From contig JANYJX010000018.1 in NCBI GenBank assembly GCA_025358355.1, forward strand, positions 1 to 37,777: DNA of 37,777 nt. Direction: 5' to 3'. The translations under genes and the position numbers were made by a program. This document shows, one piece after another, positions 11,636 through 19,245 of the stretch. The first letter of the stretch is position 1, and every line of letters starts with the position of its first letter. Under the pieces are notes generated by a model. It had not been told where the DNA came from. It did no database searches and was given only the letters and a program-made list of their open reading frames with translations. This DNA comes from Actinomycetes bacterium. Lineage in GTDB: Bacteria > Actinomycetota > Thermoleophilia > Gaiellales > Gaiellaceae.

Positions 11636-12714
11636 GCGCATGCCTCCCGTGTGACGCACGCGCCGGAGGTGATCTCGTCGTCGAAGTCGAGGGCCAGCTC
11701 GCCGCCGGGGGCGAGGTGCTGGAGCAGCGCAGCGACGTTGCGGGAGTAGAGGCGGCTCGCATCGGCGGCGAGTAGAGAAGGGAGGTTGGTCAACCCGACG
11801 ATGGTGACGCCGTGTACGACCGCCTCTTCACAGGGGCGCGTGCTCTCGCAGTTGCCGCCGGCCTCGGCAGCCAAGTCGACGATGACCGAGCCCGGGCGCA
11901 TGGCCGCAACGGACGAGGCTGGAATCAGTTTCGGCGCGGGGCGACCGGGAATCAACGCCGTGGTGATCACTACGTCGAAGTCGGGAATCCGCTCGGCGAG
12001 CGCGCGCTGCTGCTCGGCTTGTTGCTCGGGCGTCAGCTCCTTCGCGTAGCCGCCCTCGGTCTCCTCGCCGCGAACGCCGAGGTCGAGGAAGGTCGCGCCG
12101 AGGCTCTCGACCTGTTCCTTCACGGCCGGGCGGACATCGAACGACGAGACGACGGCGCCCAGGCGGCGGGCGGTCGCGATCGCCTGCAACCCCGCAACGC
12201 CGGCGCCGAGCACGAGAACCTTGGCGGGCGCGATCGTGCCGGCGGCGGTCATCAGCAGCGGGAACATCTTCGGCGCGCGATCCGCCGCGATCAGGACGGC
12301 CTTGTAGCCGGAGACGGTCGCCTGCGAGGAGAGCGCGTCCATCGACTGAGCGCGCGAGATGCGCGGGACGGACTCCATCGCGAACGCAACAACGCCTCGC
12401 GCGCGAAGTCGGGCGATTCCGTCCAAGTCAGTCAGGGGCGCGAGAAAGCCGATCAGCACCTGGCCGTCAGACATCTGCGCGGTCTCCTCGGCGCTCGGCG
12501 GCGCGACGCGAGCGACACAGGCTGCGTCCCCAACGTCGTCGACAATCTGCGCGCCGACGGCGGCGTATGCATCGTCCGCGAACCCGGCAGCCTCGCCAGC
12601 GCCACGTTCGATGGCGATCTCAAACCCGCTCGCGGCGAGTTTCGCTACGACCTCAGGGACGAGCGCGACGCGGCGCTCACCCGAAGCCGTTTCACGGGGC
12701 ACCGCGATACGCAT
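11632..12714 (-). CDS. pntA: NAD(P) transhydrogenase subunit alpha, NAD-binding part (PntA1)
   Basis: 360 residues from ATG 12714 (MRIAVPRET), 11 bases after the stop of the esterase gene; an in-frame extension to 12828 lies within that gene. The alanine-dehydrogenase/PNT fold is clear: MRIAVPRE...ERRVALVPEVV at the N-terminus, SSQATVSGYKAVLIAA, the dinucleotide loop GAGVAGLQAIATARRLGA, VITTALIPGRPAPKLI and VIVDLAAEAGGNCE. It is soluble domain I, which binds NAD(H). It shares an operon with pntA2 and pntB with 4-base overlaps. Confidence 0.95.
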   Translation of the reverse strand: MRIAVPRETASGERRVALVPEVVAKLAASGFEIAIERGAGEAAGFADDAYAAVGAQIVDDVGDAACVARVAPPSAEETAQMSDGQVLIGFLAPLTDLDGIARLRARGVVAFAMESVPRISRAQSMDALSSQATVSGYKAVLIAADRAPKMFPLLMTAAGTIAPAKVLVLGAGVAGLQAIATARRLGAVVSSFDVRPAVKEQVESLGATFLDLGVRGEETEGGYAKELTPEQQAEQQRALAERIPDFDVVITTALIPGRPAPKLIPASSVAAMRPGSVIVDLAAEAGGNCESTRPCEEAVVHGVTIVGLTNLPSLLAADASRLYSRNVAALLQHLAPGGELALDFDDEITSGACVTREACA

Positions 12715-12725
12715 CGGGACGGATG

Positions 12726-13628
12726 CTAGGCGAAGGTCGCCAAGCGGCGGCGCAGGAACGCGCCGATCCCGTCGATCGCGTCGCGCGCTTCGGGGAGCTC
12801 GGCCGCCCACGCGTGCCAGACGTGCCACATCTCCGGCCAGATCTCGATCTCCGTCTCGACGCCGGCTTCTTGGGCGCGCTCGGCGAAAGTGACGGAGTCG
12901 CTGAGCAGGATCTCCTCGTCGCCGACGTGGATCAGCAGCGGCGGTATCCCGCGCAGATCGGCGAAGACGGGGGAGGCCAGCGGATCGCGCGGATCGCCGC
13001 CGGCGACGTAGGCGACTGCGGCGTCCGCGAGGCCGACGCGAGTCAAAAGCAGGTCGGCGTCGGCGCGGGTAGCGAACGATTCGCCCGAGAGCGTCATATC
13101 GAGCCAGGCCGAGAGCAGCACGCCGGCGGCTGGCAGCGGTTCACCGAGATCACGGAGAGCGACCAGAGCCGACGCTGTAAGCCCGCCACCGGCCGAGTCG
13201 CCGGCGAACGCGATCCGACCCGGCTCGATCTCGTCCGCAAGCAGCGAGCGGTAGACGGCAACGGCGTCGTCGGTCGCGGCGGGCGACGGATGCTCGGGCG
13301 CCAGCCGGTAGTCGACGAGCACGACCGGCGCCCCGCAAGCGCGCGACATGCGAGCGGCAAAGTCGCGATGCGTCACGCACGAGCCGGACACGAACCCGCC
13401 GCCGTGGACGTAGACGAGCCGCGCGGAGGGATCGGACTCGGGGGCCGAGACGAACTCGCACGGCACGCCGCCGGCAACGAGCGGCACGAAGGTGACATCC
13501 ACGGGAAGCGGAACGAGTGCCGCCTCGGATTCCCACGCGGCGCGATCCTCGGCGAGCGTCTGCACGGGCGCGGCCGGCTGCGCGGCGAATGCTGCGTGCA
13601 GGCGGTGGCTATCGGCGCTCGACGACAT
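12726..13628 (-). CDS. HSL-family alpha/beta hydrolase (esterase/lipase)
   Basis: 300 residues. It has the hormone-sensitive-lipase family marks: oxyanion HGGG at 75-78, VDYRLAPEHP at 105-114, nucleophile S145 in GDSAGG (143-148), acid D237 in VGDEEILLSDS and H269 in EMWHVWH. Such enzymes hydrolyse short-chain acyl esters in the cytoplasm; the physiological substrate is unknown. It is transcribed divergently from the HD-GYP gene (59 bases between starts) and lies 11 bases before pntA1, so it may be the first gene of the transhydrogenase transcript, with no evident functional link. Confidence 0.92.
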   Translation of the reverse strand: MSSSADSHRLHAAFAAQPAAPVQTLAEDRAAWESEAALVPLPVDVTFVPLVAGGVPCEFVSAPESDPSARLVYVHGGGFVSGSCVTHRDFAARMSRACGAPVVLVDYRLAPEHPSPAATDDAVAVYRSLLADEIEPGRIAFAGDSAGGGLTASALVALRDLGEPLPAAGVLLSAWLDMTLSGESFATRADADLLLTRVGLADAAVAYVAGGDPRDPLASPVFADLRGIPPLLIHVGDEEILLSDSVTFAERAQEAGVETEIEIWPEMWHVWHAWAAELPEARDAIDGIGAFLRRRLATFA

Positions 13629-13687
13629 TCGGCGGCACGCTAGCGGCAGGAAGGGATCGGCGCGCGCAAGGTGAACGTGGAGGTCTT

Positions 13688-14275
13688 GTGACCCGACTCG
13701 ACGCGTATGCGGCCGCGATGAGCGTGTGTGACCCGGCTCTGGGCGGCCACGCCTCGCGCGTCGGCGCGCACGCGGAGTTGATCGCGCGGCGCCTCGGCTG
13801 GGACGATGAGCGCATTGACGACCTGCGACTCGGCGCGGCGCTCCACGATGTCGGCAAGGTTTCGATCCGTCCTGAGGTTCTGCAGAAGCCAGGCGCGCTC
13901 GACGACGCCGAAATCGCGCACGTTCGTGCCCATCCGGTCGAGGGCGTGTGGCTGATCTCGGGTGTCCGCTCGCTGATCCCGGCGATGCCGTATGTGCTTT
14001 TTCACCATGAACGATGGGATGGAACGGGTTACCCGACGCGCCGTGCGGGGGCCGAGATCCCGCTCGAGGGTCGGATCTTGGCTGTCGCGGATGCTTTCGA
14101 TGCGATGACATCATCGCGCCCCTACCGCGCTGCGTTGGCGGTTGACGACGCGTTGGACGAGGTCGCGCGCTGCGCCGGCTCGCAGTTCGATCCGGTCGTT
14201 GCGCAGACGTTCCTGGACGCGTTAGCCGAAGCCGTGGCCGAGCCCGAGCCGCTTCCCGCCGCCGCCACCGGCTGA
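13688..14275 (+). CDS. Stand-alone HD-GYP domain phosphohydrolase
   Basis: 195 residues from GTG 13688, preceded by GGAGG at 13679-13683. Almost the whole protein is one HD-GYP domain: H21, HD at 53-54 (HDVGK), H82 (AHP), HHERWDGTGYP at 106-116 and D135 in VADAFDAMTSSRPYR. All metal ligands and the GYP motif are intact, so it is likely an active phosphodiesterase for cyclic di-GMP or a related dinucleotide. There is no receiver, PAS or other sensor domain, which is unusual, as most HD-GYP proteins are fused to one. The C-terminal tail is short and acidic. Regulation must come from expression or a partner. Confidence 0.9.
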   Translation: MTRLDAYAAAMSVCDPALGGHASRVGAHAELIARRLGWDDERIDDLRLGAALHDVGKVSIRPEVLQKPGALDDAEIAHVRAHPVEGVWLISGVRSLIPAMPYVLFHHERWDGTGYPTRRAGAEIPLEGRILAVADAFDAMTSSRPYRAALAVDDALDEVARCAGSQFDPVVAQTFLDALAEAVAEPEPLPAAATG

Positions 14276-14297
14276 GCCTCCTCCTACACTCCGCCGC

Positions 14298-14594
14298 ATG
14301 CTGCCGAGTTGCGAAGAGCTCGTCGCGCGGGGGATTCCGGCGACGTATCGCGACCGCGTGTGCGACCTCTGCGGCGTGGATCTGCTGACCGAGCGCGCGA
14401 TCCTCTGTCGCCGGCGCCGGATCGAGCTGCGCGAGGCGACGATGCGTGAGTCTGAACTCCGAGCAGTCCTGCCGCGCTGGCGCCGCGACGGGCTCACACC
14501 GCCCGAGATGGCCGACCGCCTGCGCCTCCCGCTCTGGCGGGTACTCGACGGGCTGCGTGCGCTCGTCGGTCGCGGCTCGGACCGCGCGGCCTAG
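14298..14594 (+). CDS. Small CxxC / helix-turn-helix protein of unknown function
   Basis: 98 residues starting 22 bases after the HD-GYP stop on the same strand. A CxxC pair (C22, C25) and C37 suggest a small metal site, and residues 65-90 (LTPPEMADRLRLPLWRVLDGL) read like a helix-turn-helix. It is rich in arginine. I do not recognise the family; a small DNA-binding protein is the simplest reading. Its stop lies in CTAG at 14591-14594, which also provides a stop for a minus-strand remnant of an aminotransferase tail. Confidence 0.6.
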   Translation: MLPSCEELVARGIPATYRDRVCDLCGVDLLTERAILCRRRRIELREATMRESELRAVLPRWRRDGLTPPEMADRLRLPLWRVLDGLRALVGRGSDRAA

Positions 14595-14632
14595 CTGGCG
14601 ACGGCGTCGAGGCCGGCCGCGATGCCGGACAT
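14591..14632 (-). pseudogene. Displaced copy of an aminotransferase C-terminal tail
   Basis: Read on the minus strand, 14632-14591 gives MSGIAAGLDAVAS and a TAG stop. The last residues of the class III aminotransferase about 570 bases away are TGIGAGLESVSA and a TAG stop. The two 39-base stretches agree at 29 positions by my count and end at the same codon. The fragment has no gene body upstream of it, so it looks like an old 3' end of the aminotransferase gene separated from it by inserted DNA. It is short, so chance resemblance is possible. Confidence 0.4.
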
Positions 14633-14642
14633 CTCCGATCGC

Positions 14643-14855
14643 CTATTCGGAAACGCCACCTGCTGCGTCGCCGGAGCGAGACCATGTCGACGAGAGCGCC
14701 TTAGCAACCCAGACAACCTGCTCGTGGAGTTCCCCGACGATCACATCCAACTCGGTTGGTGCGTCTCCGATCTTGGACTCCTGCCAGACCATCTTTACTC
14801 TCTTGTTGCCGGCGAGGATCACGCGTGTGCCGTGCTCGTTGCTCGCGGATCGTGA
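14643..14855 (-). pseudogene. Continuation of the 14856-15125 frame after a TGA, or a separate 59-residue gene
   Basis: Directly after the TGA at 14858-14856 the same frame stays open for 70 codons to TAG at 14645-14643, and its translation looks protein-like: SASNEHGTRVILAGNKRVK, then MVWQESKIGDAPTELD and VIVGELHEQVVWVAKAL, predicting two strands and a helix. Either a nonsense mutation split one gene of about 160 residues, or a second gene starts at GTG 14822 (59 residues). I do not recognise the family. Confidence 0.4.
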
Positions 14856-15125
14856 TCAGACTCCAGTCGGAGTCCAATCGAAAGCGGATAGATCACCGGT
14901 ATCCAATGAAGCGTCGCCCACACGGTATGAGTCTCGAGGAAGTACGCCGAACGGCCCGTTAGCCTCACCTCCGATGTAACGGAAGTCGCAGACGTCGGCT
15001 GTGGGTATCGAATCGCGGTACCACTGAGTGACCAAGTCCTTGAACCAGCACAAGATGCCTCCGGTGTTGGCTCCACCTGCACGTTGCCAAACGGCCTCGA
15101 CTTCGTCGAAGGTGACTTGTTGCAT
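14856..15125 (-). CDS. Hypothetical protein in a lower-GC insert
   Basis: 89 residues from ATG 15125 (MQQVTFDEVEAVWQRAGGA...), 34 bases downstream of the aminotransferase stop and on the same strand. There is no evident ribosome site. Codons are less GC-biased than in the neighbours (CAA, GGA, TCA, TTG are frequent), which suggests recent transfer. It has two aromatic-rich segments (ILCWFKDLVTQWYRDS; CDFRYIGG) and no signal peptide or membrane segment. I do not recognise it. The frame resumes past its TGA stop (see 14643-14855), so it may be the front part of a broken gene. Confidence 0.5.
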   Translation of the reverse strand: MQQVTFDEVEAVWQRAGGANTGGILCWFKDLVTQWYRDSIPTADVCDFRYIGGEANGPFGVLPRDSYRVGDASLDTGDLSAFDWTPTGV

Positions 15126-15159
15126 GGGGCCGAGGCCGCGTCGCTTGCTTCGCGTGTGT

Positions 15160-16407
15160 CTACGCGGATACGGATTCGAGGCCGGCGCCGATGCCGGTTG
15201 CTAGCTCGGCTAGCTGCGCTTCGCTGATCACGAGCGCGGGGGAGATCTGTAGCCCGCCACCGGCTAGCGCCCGCGTCATGACGCCGGCGTCTCGGCAGGC
15301 GATCGCGGTGCGTCCCGGCAGCGACGCGTCTGCGTCGACGCGCGCTGGATCGAGCTGAACCGCGGCGAGTAGCCCCGCGCCGGTGCGGATCTCGGAAACC
15401 AGGGGATGGTCGAGAAGCGGCGCGAGGGCGGCGGCAAGCGGACCTTCCATGCTCGCGGCGCGGGTATCGAGACCCTCGCGTTCCATGATGTCGAGGTTCG
15501 CGAGCGCGGCCGCGCAAGCCGTTGTGTGGCCGCTGTACGTATAGCCGTGTCGCCACATGACGCCGCCCTGCCAGAACGGCTCGGTGATGTGCGGCGCGGC
15601 GAGCACGCCGCCGAGCGGCACGTAGCCCGAGGTGACGCCCTTCGCGAACGCGAGCAGGTCGGGTTGGAGGTCGAAGCGACTCGATGCGAACCACTCGCCG
15701 ACGCGGCCGAAACCGGTGATCACCTCGTCGGCGACGAAGAGCGCGCCGGCGTCGCGTGTGATCTGGCGCACCCGCTGGAGGTAGCCCTCCGGCGCGAAAC
15801 GCACGCCGCCGGCACCGACGACCGGTTCGCAGAAGAACGCGGCAATGCGGTGCGCGCCGATCCGGTCGATCGCGGCGGCGAGCTCGTCGGCTGAATCCCA
15901 GGCGACGAGCTCGATATCGGCGACTAGCTCGCCGAGCGCGTCGCGATTCGCGCCGATGCCGGCGAGCGCCGTGCCGTACGCGTGCATCCCGTGGTACGCC
16001 CACGAGCGCGTGAGAATCACCGTTCGCTCGGGTTGACCGATCTCGTGGAAGTAGCGGCGCGCGAGCTTGGCGGCTGTGTCGACGGAGTCCGAGCCGCCGC
16101 TTGTGAAAAAGACTTTCGAGCCCGCGACCGGCGCCATCGCGGCGAGCCGGTCGGCGAGATCGAGTACTGGCCGCGTCGCGAAGTCGCCGAAGACGTGGTA
16201 CGCGTGGAGCTTTGCGAGCTGGGCAGCGGCTGCATCGGCGATCTCCTGGCGCCCGAAGCCGACGTTCGCGTACCAGAGGCTCGCGGTTGCGTCGAGGTAG
16301 CGCCGGCCGGCCTCGTCCCAGACGTAGCAGCCCTCGCCGCGGTCGACGACGAACTCGTGCCCGTCGACGGCACCCATGTCCGCAAACCCATGCCAGAGGT
16401 TGGTCAC
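15160..16407 (-). CDS. Class III (PLP-dependent) aminotransferase
   Basis: 415 residues from GTG 16407. Fold-type I marks are present: FTSGGSDSVDTAAKLAR at 101-117 (phosphate binding), the WAYHG stretch near 136-140, CEPVVGAGG at 193-201, D227 in FVADEVITGFGR and the Schiff-base lysine K256 in LLAFAKGVTSGYVPLGG. The family transfers amino groups from omega-amino acids or amines to a keto acid such as pyruvate; the exact donor cannot be told. It is divergent from the Fic gene with 97 bases between. The 3' end may have been replaced by an insertion (see 14591-14632). Confidence 0.93.
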   Translation of the reverse strand: MTNLWHGFADMGAVDGHEFVVDRGEGCYVWDEAGRRYLDATASLWYANVGFGRQEIADAAAAQLAKLHAYHVFGDFATRPVLDLADRLAAMAPVAGSKVFFTSGGSDSVDTAAKLARRYFHEIGQPERTVILTRSWAYHGMHAYGTALAGIGANRDALGELVADIELVAWDSADELAAAIDRIGAHRIAAFFCEPVVGAGGVRFAPEGYLQRVRQITRDAGALFVADEVITGFGRVGEWFASSRFDLQPDLLAFAKGVTSGYVPLGGVLAAPHITEPFWQGGVMWRHGYTYSGHTTACAAALANLDIMEREGLDTRAASMEGPLAAALAPLLDHPLVSEIRTGAGLLAAVQLDPARVDADASLPGRTAIACRDAGVMTRALAGGGLQISPALVISEAQLAELATGIGAGLESVSA

Positions 16408-16449
16408 AGACTGAGCCTAGTCACCTGACAGACACGGAATGTAACTATG

Positions 16450-16462
16450 GGTTCTCAGAACC
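16450..16462. promoter_or_regulatory. Palindrome between aminotransferase and Fic genes
   Basis: GGTTCT-C-AGAACC is a perfect 6-bp inverted repeat around one central base, 42 bases before the Fic start, in an AT-richer stretch containing CTATATTTC. It is well placed for an operator acting on the Fic promoter or on both divergent genes. The Fic protein itself has a C-terminal winged helix and could be the binder; this is inference. Confidence 0.5.
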
Positions 16463-16504
16463 AAAACCTATATTTCTCTCGTCCCAGCCTGTACTTTTCG
16501 TCTC

Positions 16505-17563
16505 GTGCAGAGCTTCCGCGACGTAGGCAGGCACCTTGATCTCATCCCTGCGGCGATCAATCGCCAGCTAAGCGAGATTGACATCGCACGCGGCCGTCAG
16601 GAAGCGTTTGCCTTGCAGCATCGCGCTGGGCTCGAGTCGCTCACCCAGGCAGCCCTCATCCAAAGTGTCGAGGCGTCGAACGCGATCGAGAACATCGTCG
16701 CGCCGAAACACTGCGTTAGAGATCTCGTCGCGCAGAGCACGCTGCCACGGAACCGCTCCGAATCAGAGATCGCGGGCTATCGAAGTGTTCTCGGCACCAT
16801 CCATGCGAGCGCCGAGCAGATTCCGTTCACGCCGAGTGTCGTTCGCCAGCTGCACCGCGATCTCTACCAGTTCGCCGCGCGGCCGGGCGGTGACTGGAAG
16901 CATTCCGACAACACCGTCACCGAGCAGCGCGCCGATGGATCGGTCGCCATCCGTTTCGAGCAAGTCACCGCCGTCGATACCCCGGCGGCGATGGATGAGC
17001 TTCATCGCTATTTCGGCGTGGCGTGGCGTGCCGACCATCATCACCGGTTGCTTCTCACTGGCGCCTACGCGCTCGACTTCCTCGTGATGCATCCGTTCGC
17101 GGAGGGCAACGGTCGTATGTCGCGCCTGCTCTCGCTCCTGCTGCTCTACCAGGGCGGCTATGAGGTCGGCCGATTCGTCAGCATCGAGAGGCTGATCGAG
17201 CAGACCAAGGAGACGTACTACGACGCGTTCGCAGAATCGACCTCGGGTTGGCACGACGGAAAGCACGACCTCCGTCCGTGGCTGACGTACATCCTCGGCG
17301 TGATTACCGCTTGCTACCGCGAGTTCGAACCACGGGCCGCAGCTGCCACGTCAGGCCGCGGGTCGAAGGCCGCGCTCGTGCGGGAGTTCGTTCGCGCGAG
17401 CATCAGTGATCGTTTCGACTTTGCCGACGTCAAGCGCGCAGCGCCAGGGGTCAGCGATGCGTACATTCGCGAGGTGCTGCGTGAGCTCCGTGATGCGGGT
17501 GTCATCGAGGGGACTGGCGCGGGTCGCGGCGCCGCGTGGCGTAGGTCGCGACGCGACTTCTGA
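16505..17563 (+). CDS. Class II Fic-domain protein (predicted AMP-transferase) with winged-helix tail
   Basis: 352 residues from GTG 16505. The Fic core has the complete motif HPFAEGNGRMSR at 196-207, with catalytic H196, so nucleotidyl (usually AMP) transfer to a target hydroxyl is expected. An N-terminal inhibitory helix is present: SNAIEN at 58-63 fits the [ST]xxxE[GN] motif, which makes this a class II (self-inhibited) Fic protein. Residues about 288-345 (SKAALVREFVRASI ... IREVLRELRDAGVIEG) look like a winged helix, as in many stand-alone Fic proteins. No separate antitoxin gene is adjacent, in line with self-inhibition. It is flanked downstream by REP-like repeats and a gene remnant, so it sits in an accessory spot. 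The target is unknown. Confidence 0.93.
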   Translation: MQSFRDVGRHLDLIPAAINRQLSEIDIARGRQEAFALQHRAGLESLTQAALIQSVEASNAIENIVAPKHCVRDLVAQSTLPRNRSESEIAGYRSVLGTIHASAEQIPFTPSVVRQLHRDLYQFAARPGGDWKHSDNTVTEQRADGSVAIRFEQVTAVDTPAAMDELHRYFGVAWRADHHHRLLLTGAYALDFLVMHPFAEGNGRMSRLLSLLLLYQGGYEVGRFVSIERLIEQTKETYYDAFAESTSGWHDGKHDLRPWLTYILGVITACYREFEPRAAAATSGRGSKAALVREFVRASISDRFDFADVKRAAPGVSDAYIREVLRELRDAGVIEGTGAGRGAAWRRSRRDF

Positions 17564-17617
17564 CATCAGGCTTCCGATCGCCCTACGCAGGATCGCCAAG
17601 GCGCTCGGTTCCGTCGG

Positions 17618-17694
17618 CGAAGCCATGTCCTTGCTCTGACACCGGCCATGTCTGCGCTCGCCATGTCGGGGGTCAGAGCAAGGACATGGCTTCG
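17618..17694. repeat. REP-like element, perfect 23-bp inverted repeat
   Basis: The arm at 17618-17640 (CGAAGCCATGTCCTTGCTCT plus GAC) is repeated as its exact reverse complement at 17672-17694, with a 31-base spacer that itself contains two CCATGTC words. The core TGTCCTTGCTCTGAC is shared with the second element at 17743-17803. Position just past the Fic stop and between genes fits repetitive extragenic palindromes, which are typically moved by RAYT/IS200-like transposases; none is in this window. Confidence 0.85.
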
Positions 17695-17742
17695 CGAATC
17701 CCGTTCGTCTAAACCAAGCGCCAAGAACCGATTTGCGGACAA

Positions 17743-17803
17743 TGTCCCTCCTCTGACACCGGACATGGCTCTGCCGGACGCGGCCGGTGTCAGAGCAAGG
17801 ACA
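17743..17803. repeat. Second REP-like element
   Basis: TGTCCCTCCTCTGACACCGG (17743-17762) pairs with CCGGTGTCAGAGCAAGGACA (17784-17803), 18 of 20 positions. The right arm matches the core of the first element, so the two form a BIME-like pair 48 bases apart. The 31 bases between have nothing coding that I can see, nor does the stretch from 17804 to 17926. Confidence 0.8.
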
Positions 17804-17926
17804 CTGGCCGCTTCAGACACGGGCGGAAATGTGTTCGACCGCAGCCGCGCTCGCATCGATCCTCATGAGATTGGTCGCCCGATAGCCACCATCGATCGGT
17901 TACGGGGGGTCCAGACGAGTCGGCTG

Positions 17927-18178
17927 TCAGTCATCTTCGAGCGGGCTGACCTTGGGCCACGGCCTCGACATCACTTGTCGATACTCGGCGACCCCCACCA
18001 CCAGATGGGCTGCGATCTCGCCCGTTATTGCGATGAGTAGGAGATATGCGCCAGGGCCTTACCGGAGGACCGACGAGAAGGAGCCGACCATCATCAGCAC
18101 AGTGATGAGCGGCGATACGACGCTGTACACGACGTACAACAGTGGAATCTCGGGATTCGTGTCCGGCTGACTCAGAGA
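17927..18178 (-). pseudogene. Remnant of a small membrane protein with an in-frame TAA
   Basis: On the minus strand a frame running from just after the neighbouring dehydrogenase stop encodes PDTNPEIPLLYVVYSVVSPLITVLMM, meets TAA at 18061-18059, then continues in the same frame as GPGAYLLLIAITGEIAAHLV followed by VGVAEYRQVMSRPWPKVSPLEDD to TGA at 17929-17927. Both halves hold one clear membrane helix and the second ends like a real C-terminus. There is no good start codon in the first half. The simplest reading is a decayed two-helix membrane protein. The left boundary of the coding remnant is approximate. Confidence 0.5.
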
Positions 18179-18183
18179 GAGGA

Positions 18184-19245
18184 TCAGACCTCGATCTTCG
18201 ATCGCACGCTGCGGATCACCTCGTCGGTGAACTCGCTTGTGCCGTGGTGGCCGCTGAGATCCGCCGTCTTCACGCCCTCGGCAACTGCTTCGAGCGTCGC
18301 CTCGCGGATCGCTCGTCCCGCGGTCACGCACTCGTCGTCCCCGGAATGTGTGAGCAGCGCGCCCGCGGCGAGGATCATCGCCATCGGGTTCGCCACATCC
18401 TTGCCATAGAGAGACGGCGCGGTTCCGTGCGCGGCCTCGGCCATCAGCGCGCGCGGCACGTAGTCGTCGTCGAACGCGACGAGCAGGCTCTCCGAACCGG
18501 CAATCGATCCGAACAGCGGCAACACGAGATCCGAAAGGATGTCACCGTCACGATTCAAGGCGGGGATCACCATCGGCGCGCCGCTCGACGAGATCAACAG
18601 AGCGAACGTCGCGTCGATCAGCTGCGGGTCGTACGTCACCTCGGGATGGCGCGTGGCGGCGGCGTCCATCTCCTCCTTCAGCATCCCCTCGTACACCGGG
18701 CTGACCGTGTATTTCGGCCCGCCGAAGACCTTTGCGCCCATCGTCTCGGCCTGGCGGAACGCGAACTCGGAGACCGAACGGCAGATCCGGCGCTCGATCC
18801 GCTCGGTGCGAAACGCGACCTCGTCTTCGCCGCTTCCCTCGCGCCATTCCTTCGCCCCGTAGGCGTCGCCGACCGCCATCCGGACGACCGAGATCGGTGA
18901 ATGAACGCCGCCCAGCGGCACGACACCGGGGATACGTCGCCCGGTGCGGACAATGACCTGGCCGCCGATCTCCTCGCGCAGAATCCGGTTCGGCGAGCCC
19001 ACATCGTCCATGCCTTCCGGCGTGACGGTCGCCGCTTTCAGGCCCAGTCCGTGCTCGCGAATCGCGCGCGCCGCCTTGTAGACAACCTCGTTCCCGTCGG
19101 CTCGGCGGCTCTCCAGCGAGAGGTCGAAGCGGGGGAGTACAAGCTCGAAGCCGAGCACGTCCGGCGCGAGCACGCGGAGTGCGGCTTCGAGCAGCTCCTG
19201 CCCTGTTTGGTCGCCTTCGAGAACGACGATCGTGCGCGAATCCAT
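18184..19245 (-). CDS. Isocitrate/isopropylmalate dehydrogenase-family enzyme
   Basis: 353 residues from ATG 19245. The beta-decarboxylating dehydrogenase pattern is visible: LEGDQTGQE at 9-17 (equivalent to GDGIGPE), SPNRILREEIGG near 84-95, the substrate arginine region VRTGRRIPG, FGGPKYTVSP with K178, DPQLIDATFALL near 206-217, NRDGDILSDL at 231-240 and the cofactor loop HGTAPSLYGKDVANPMAMIL near 273-292. It oxidises a 2-hydroxy-3-carboxy acid (isocitrate, isopropylmalate, tartrate or similar) with NAD(P). The N-terminal Q-T in place of the usual G-I and the NRDGD site are somewhat divergent, so the substrate is not certain. It stands alone between the remnant and the zinc-ribbon gene. Confidence 0.87.
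   Translation of the reverse strand: MDSRTIVVLEGDQTGQELLEAALRVLAPDVLGFELVLPRFDLSLESRRADGNEVVYKAARAIREHGLGLKAATVTPEGMDDVGSPNRILREEIGGQVIVRTGRRIPGVVPLGGVHSPISVVRMAVGDAYGAKEWREGSGEDEVAFRTERIERRICRSVSEFAFRQAETMGAKVFGGPKYTVSPVYEGMLKEEMDAAATRHPEVTYDPQLIDATFALLISSSGAPMVIPALNRDGDILSDLVLPLFGSIAGSESLLVAFDDDYVPRALMAEAAHGTAPSLYGKDVANPMAMILAAGALLTHSGDDECVTAGRAIREATLEAVAEGVKTADLSGHHGTSEFTDEVIRSVRSKIEV

Noticed and set aside
14819-16003. Minus-strand open frame of 394 codons overlapping the aminotransferase
   Set aside because: Almost entirely an Arg-rich shadow of the aminotransferase; only its last part (about 14819-15000) lies outside and is discussed with the split frame.
17618-17803. CRISPR array
   Set aside because: The repeats are inverted, not direct, there are only two elements, and no cas genes are near.
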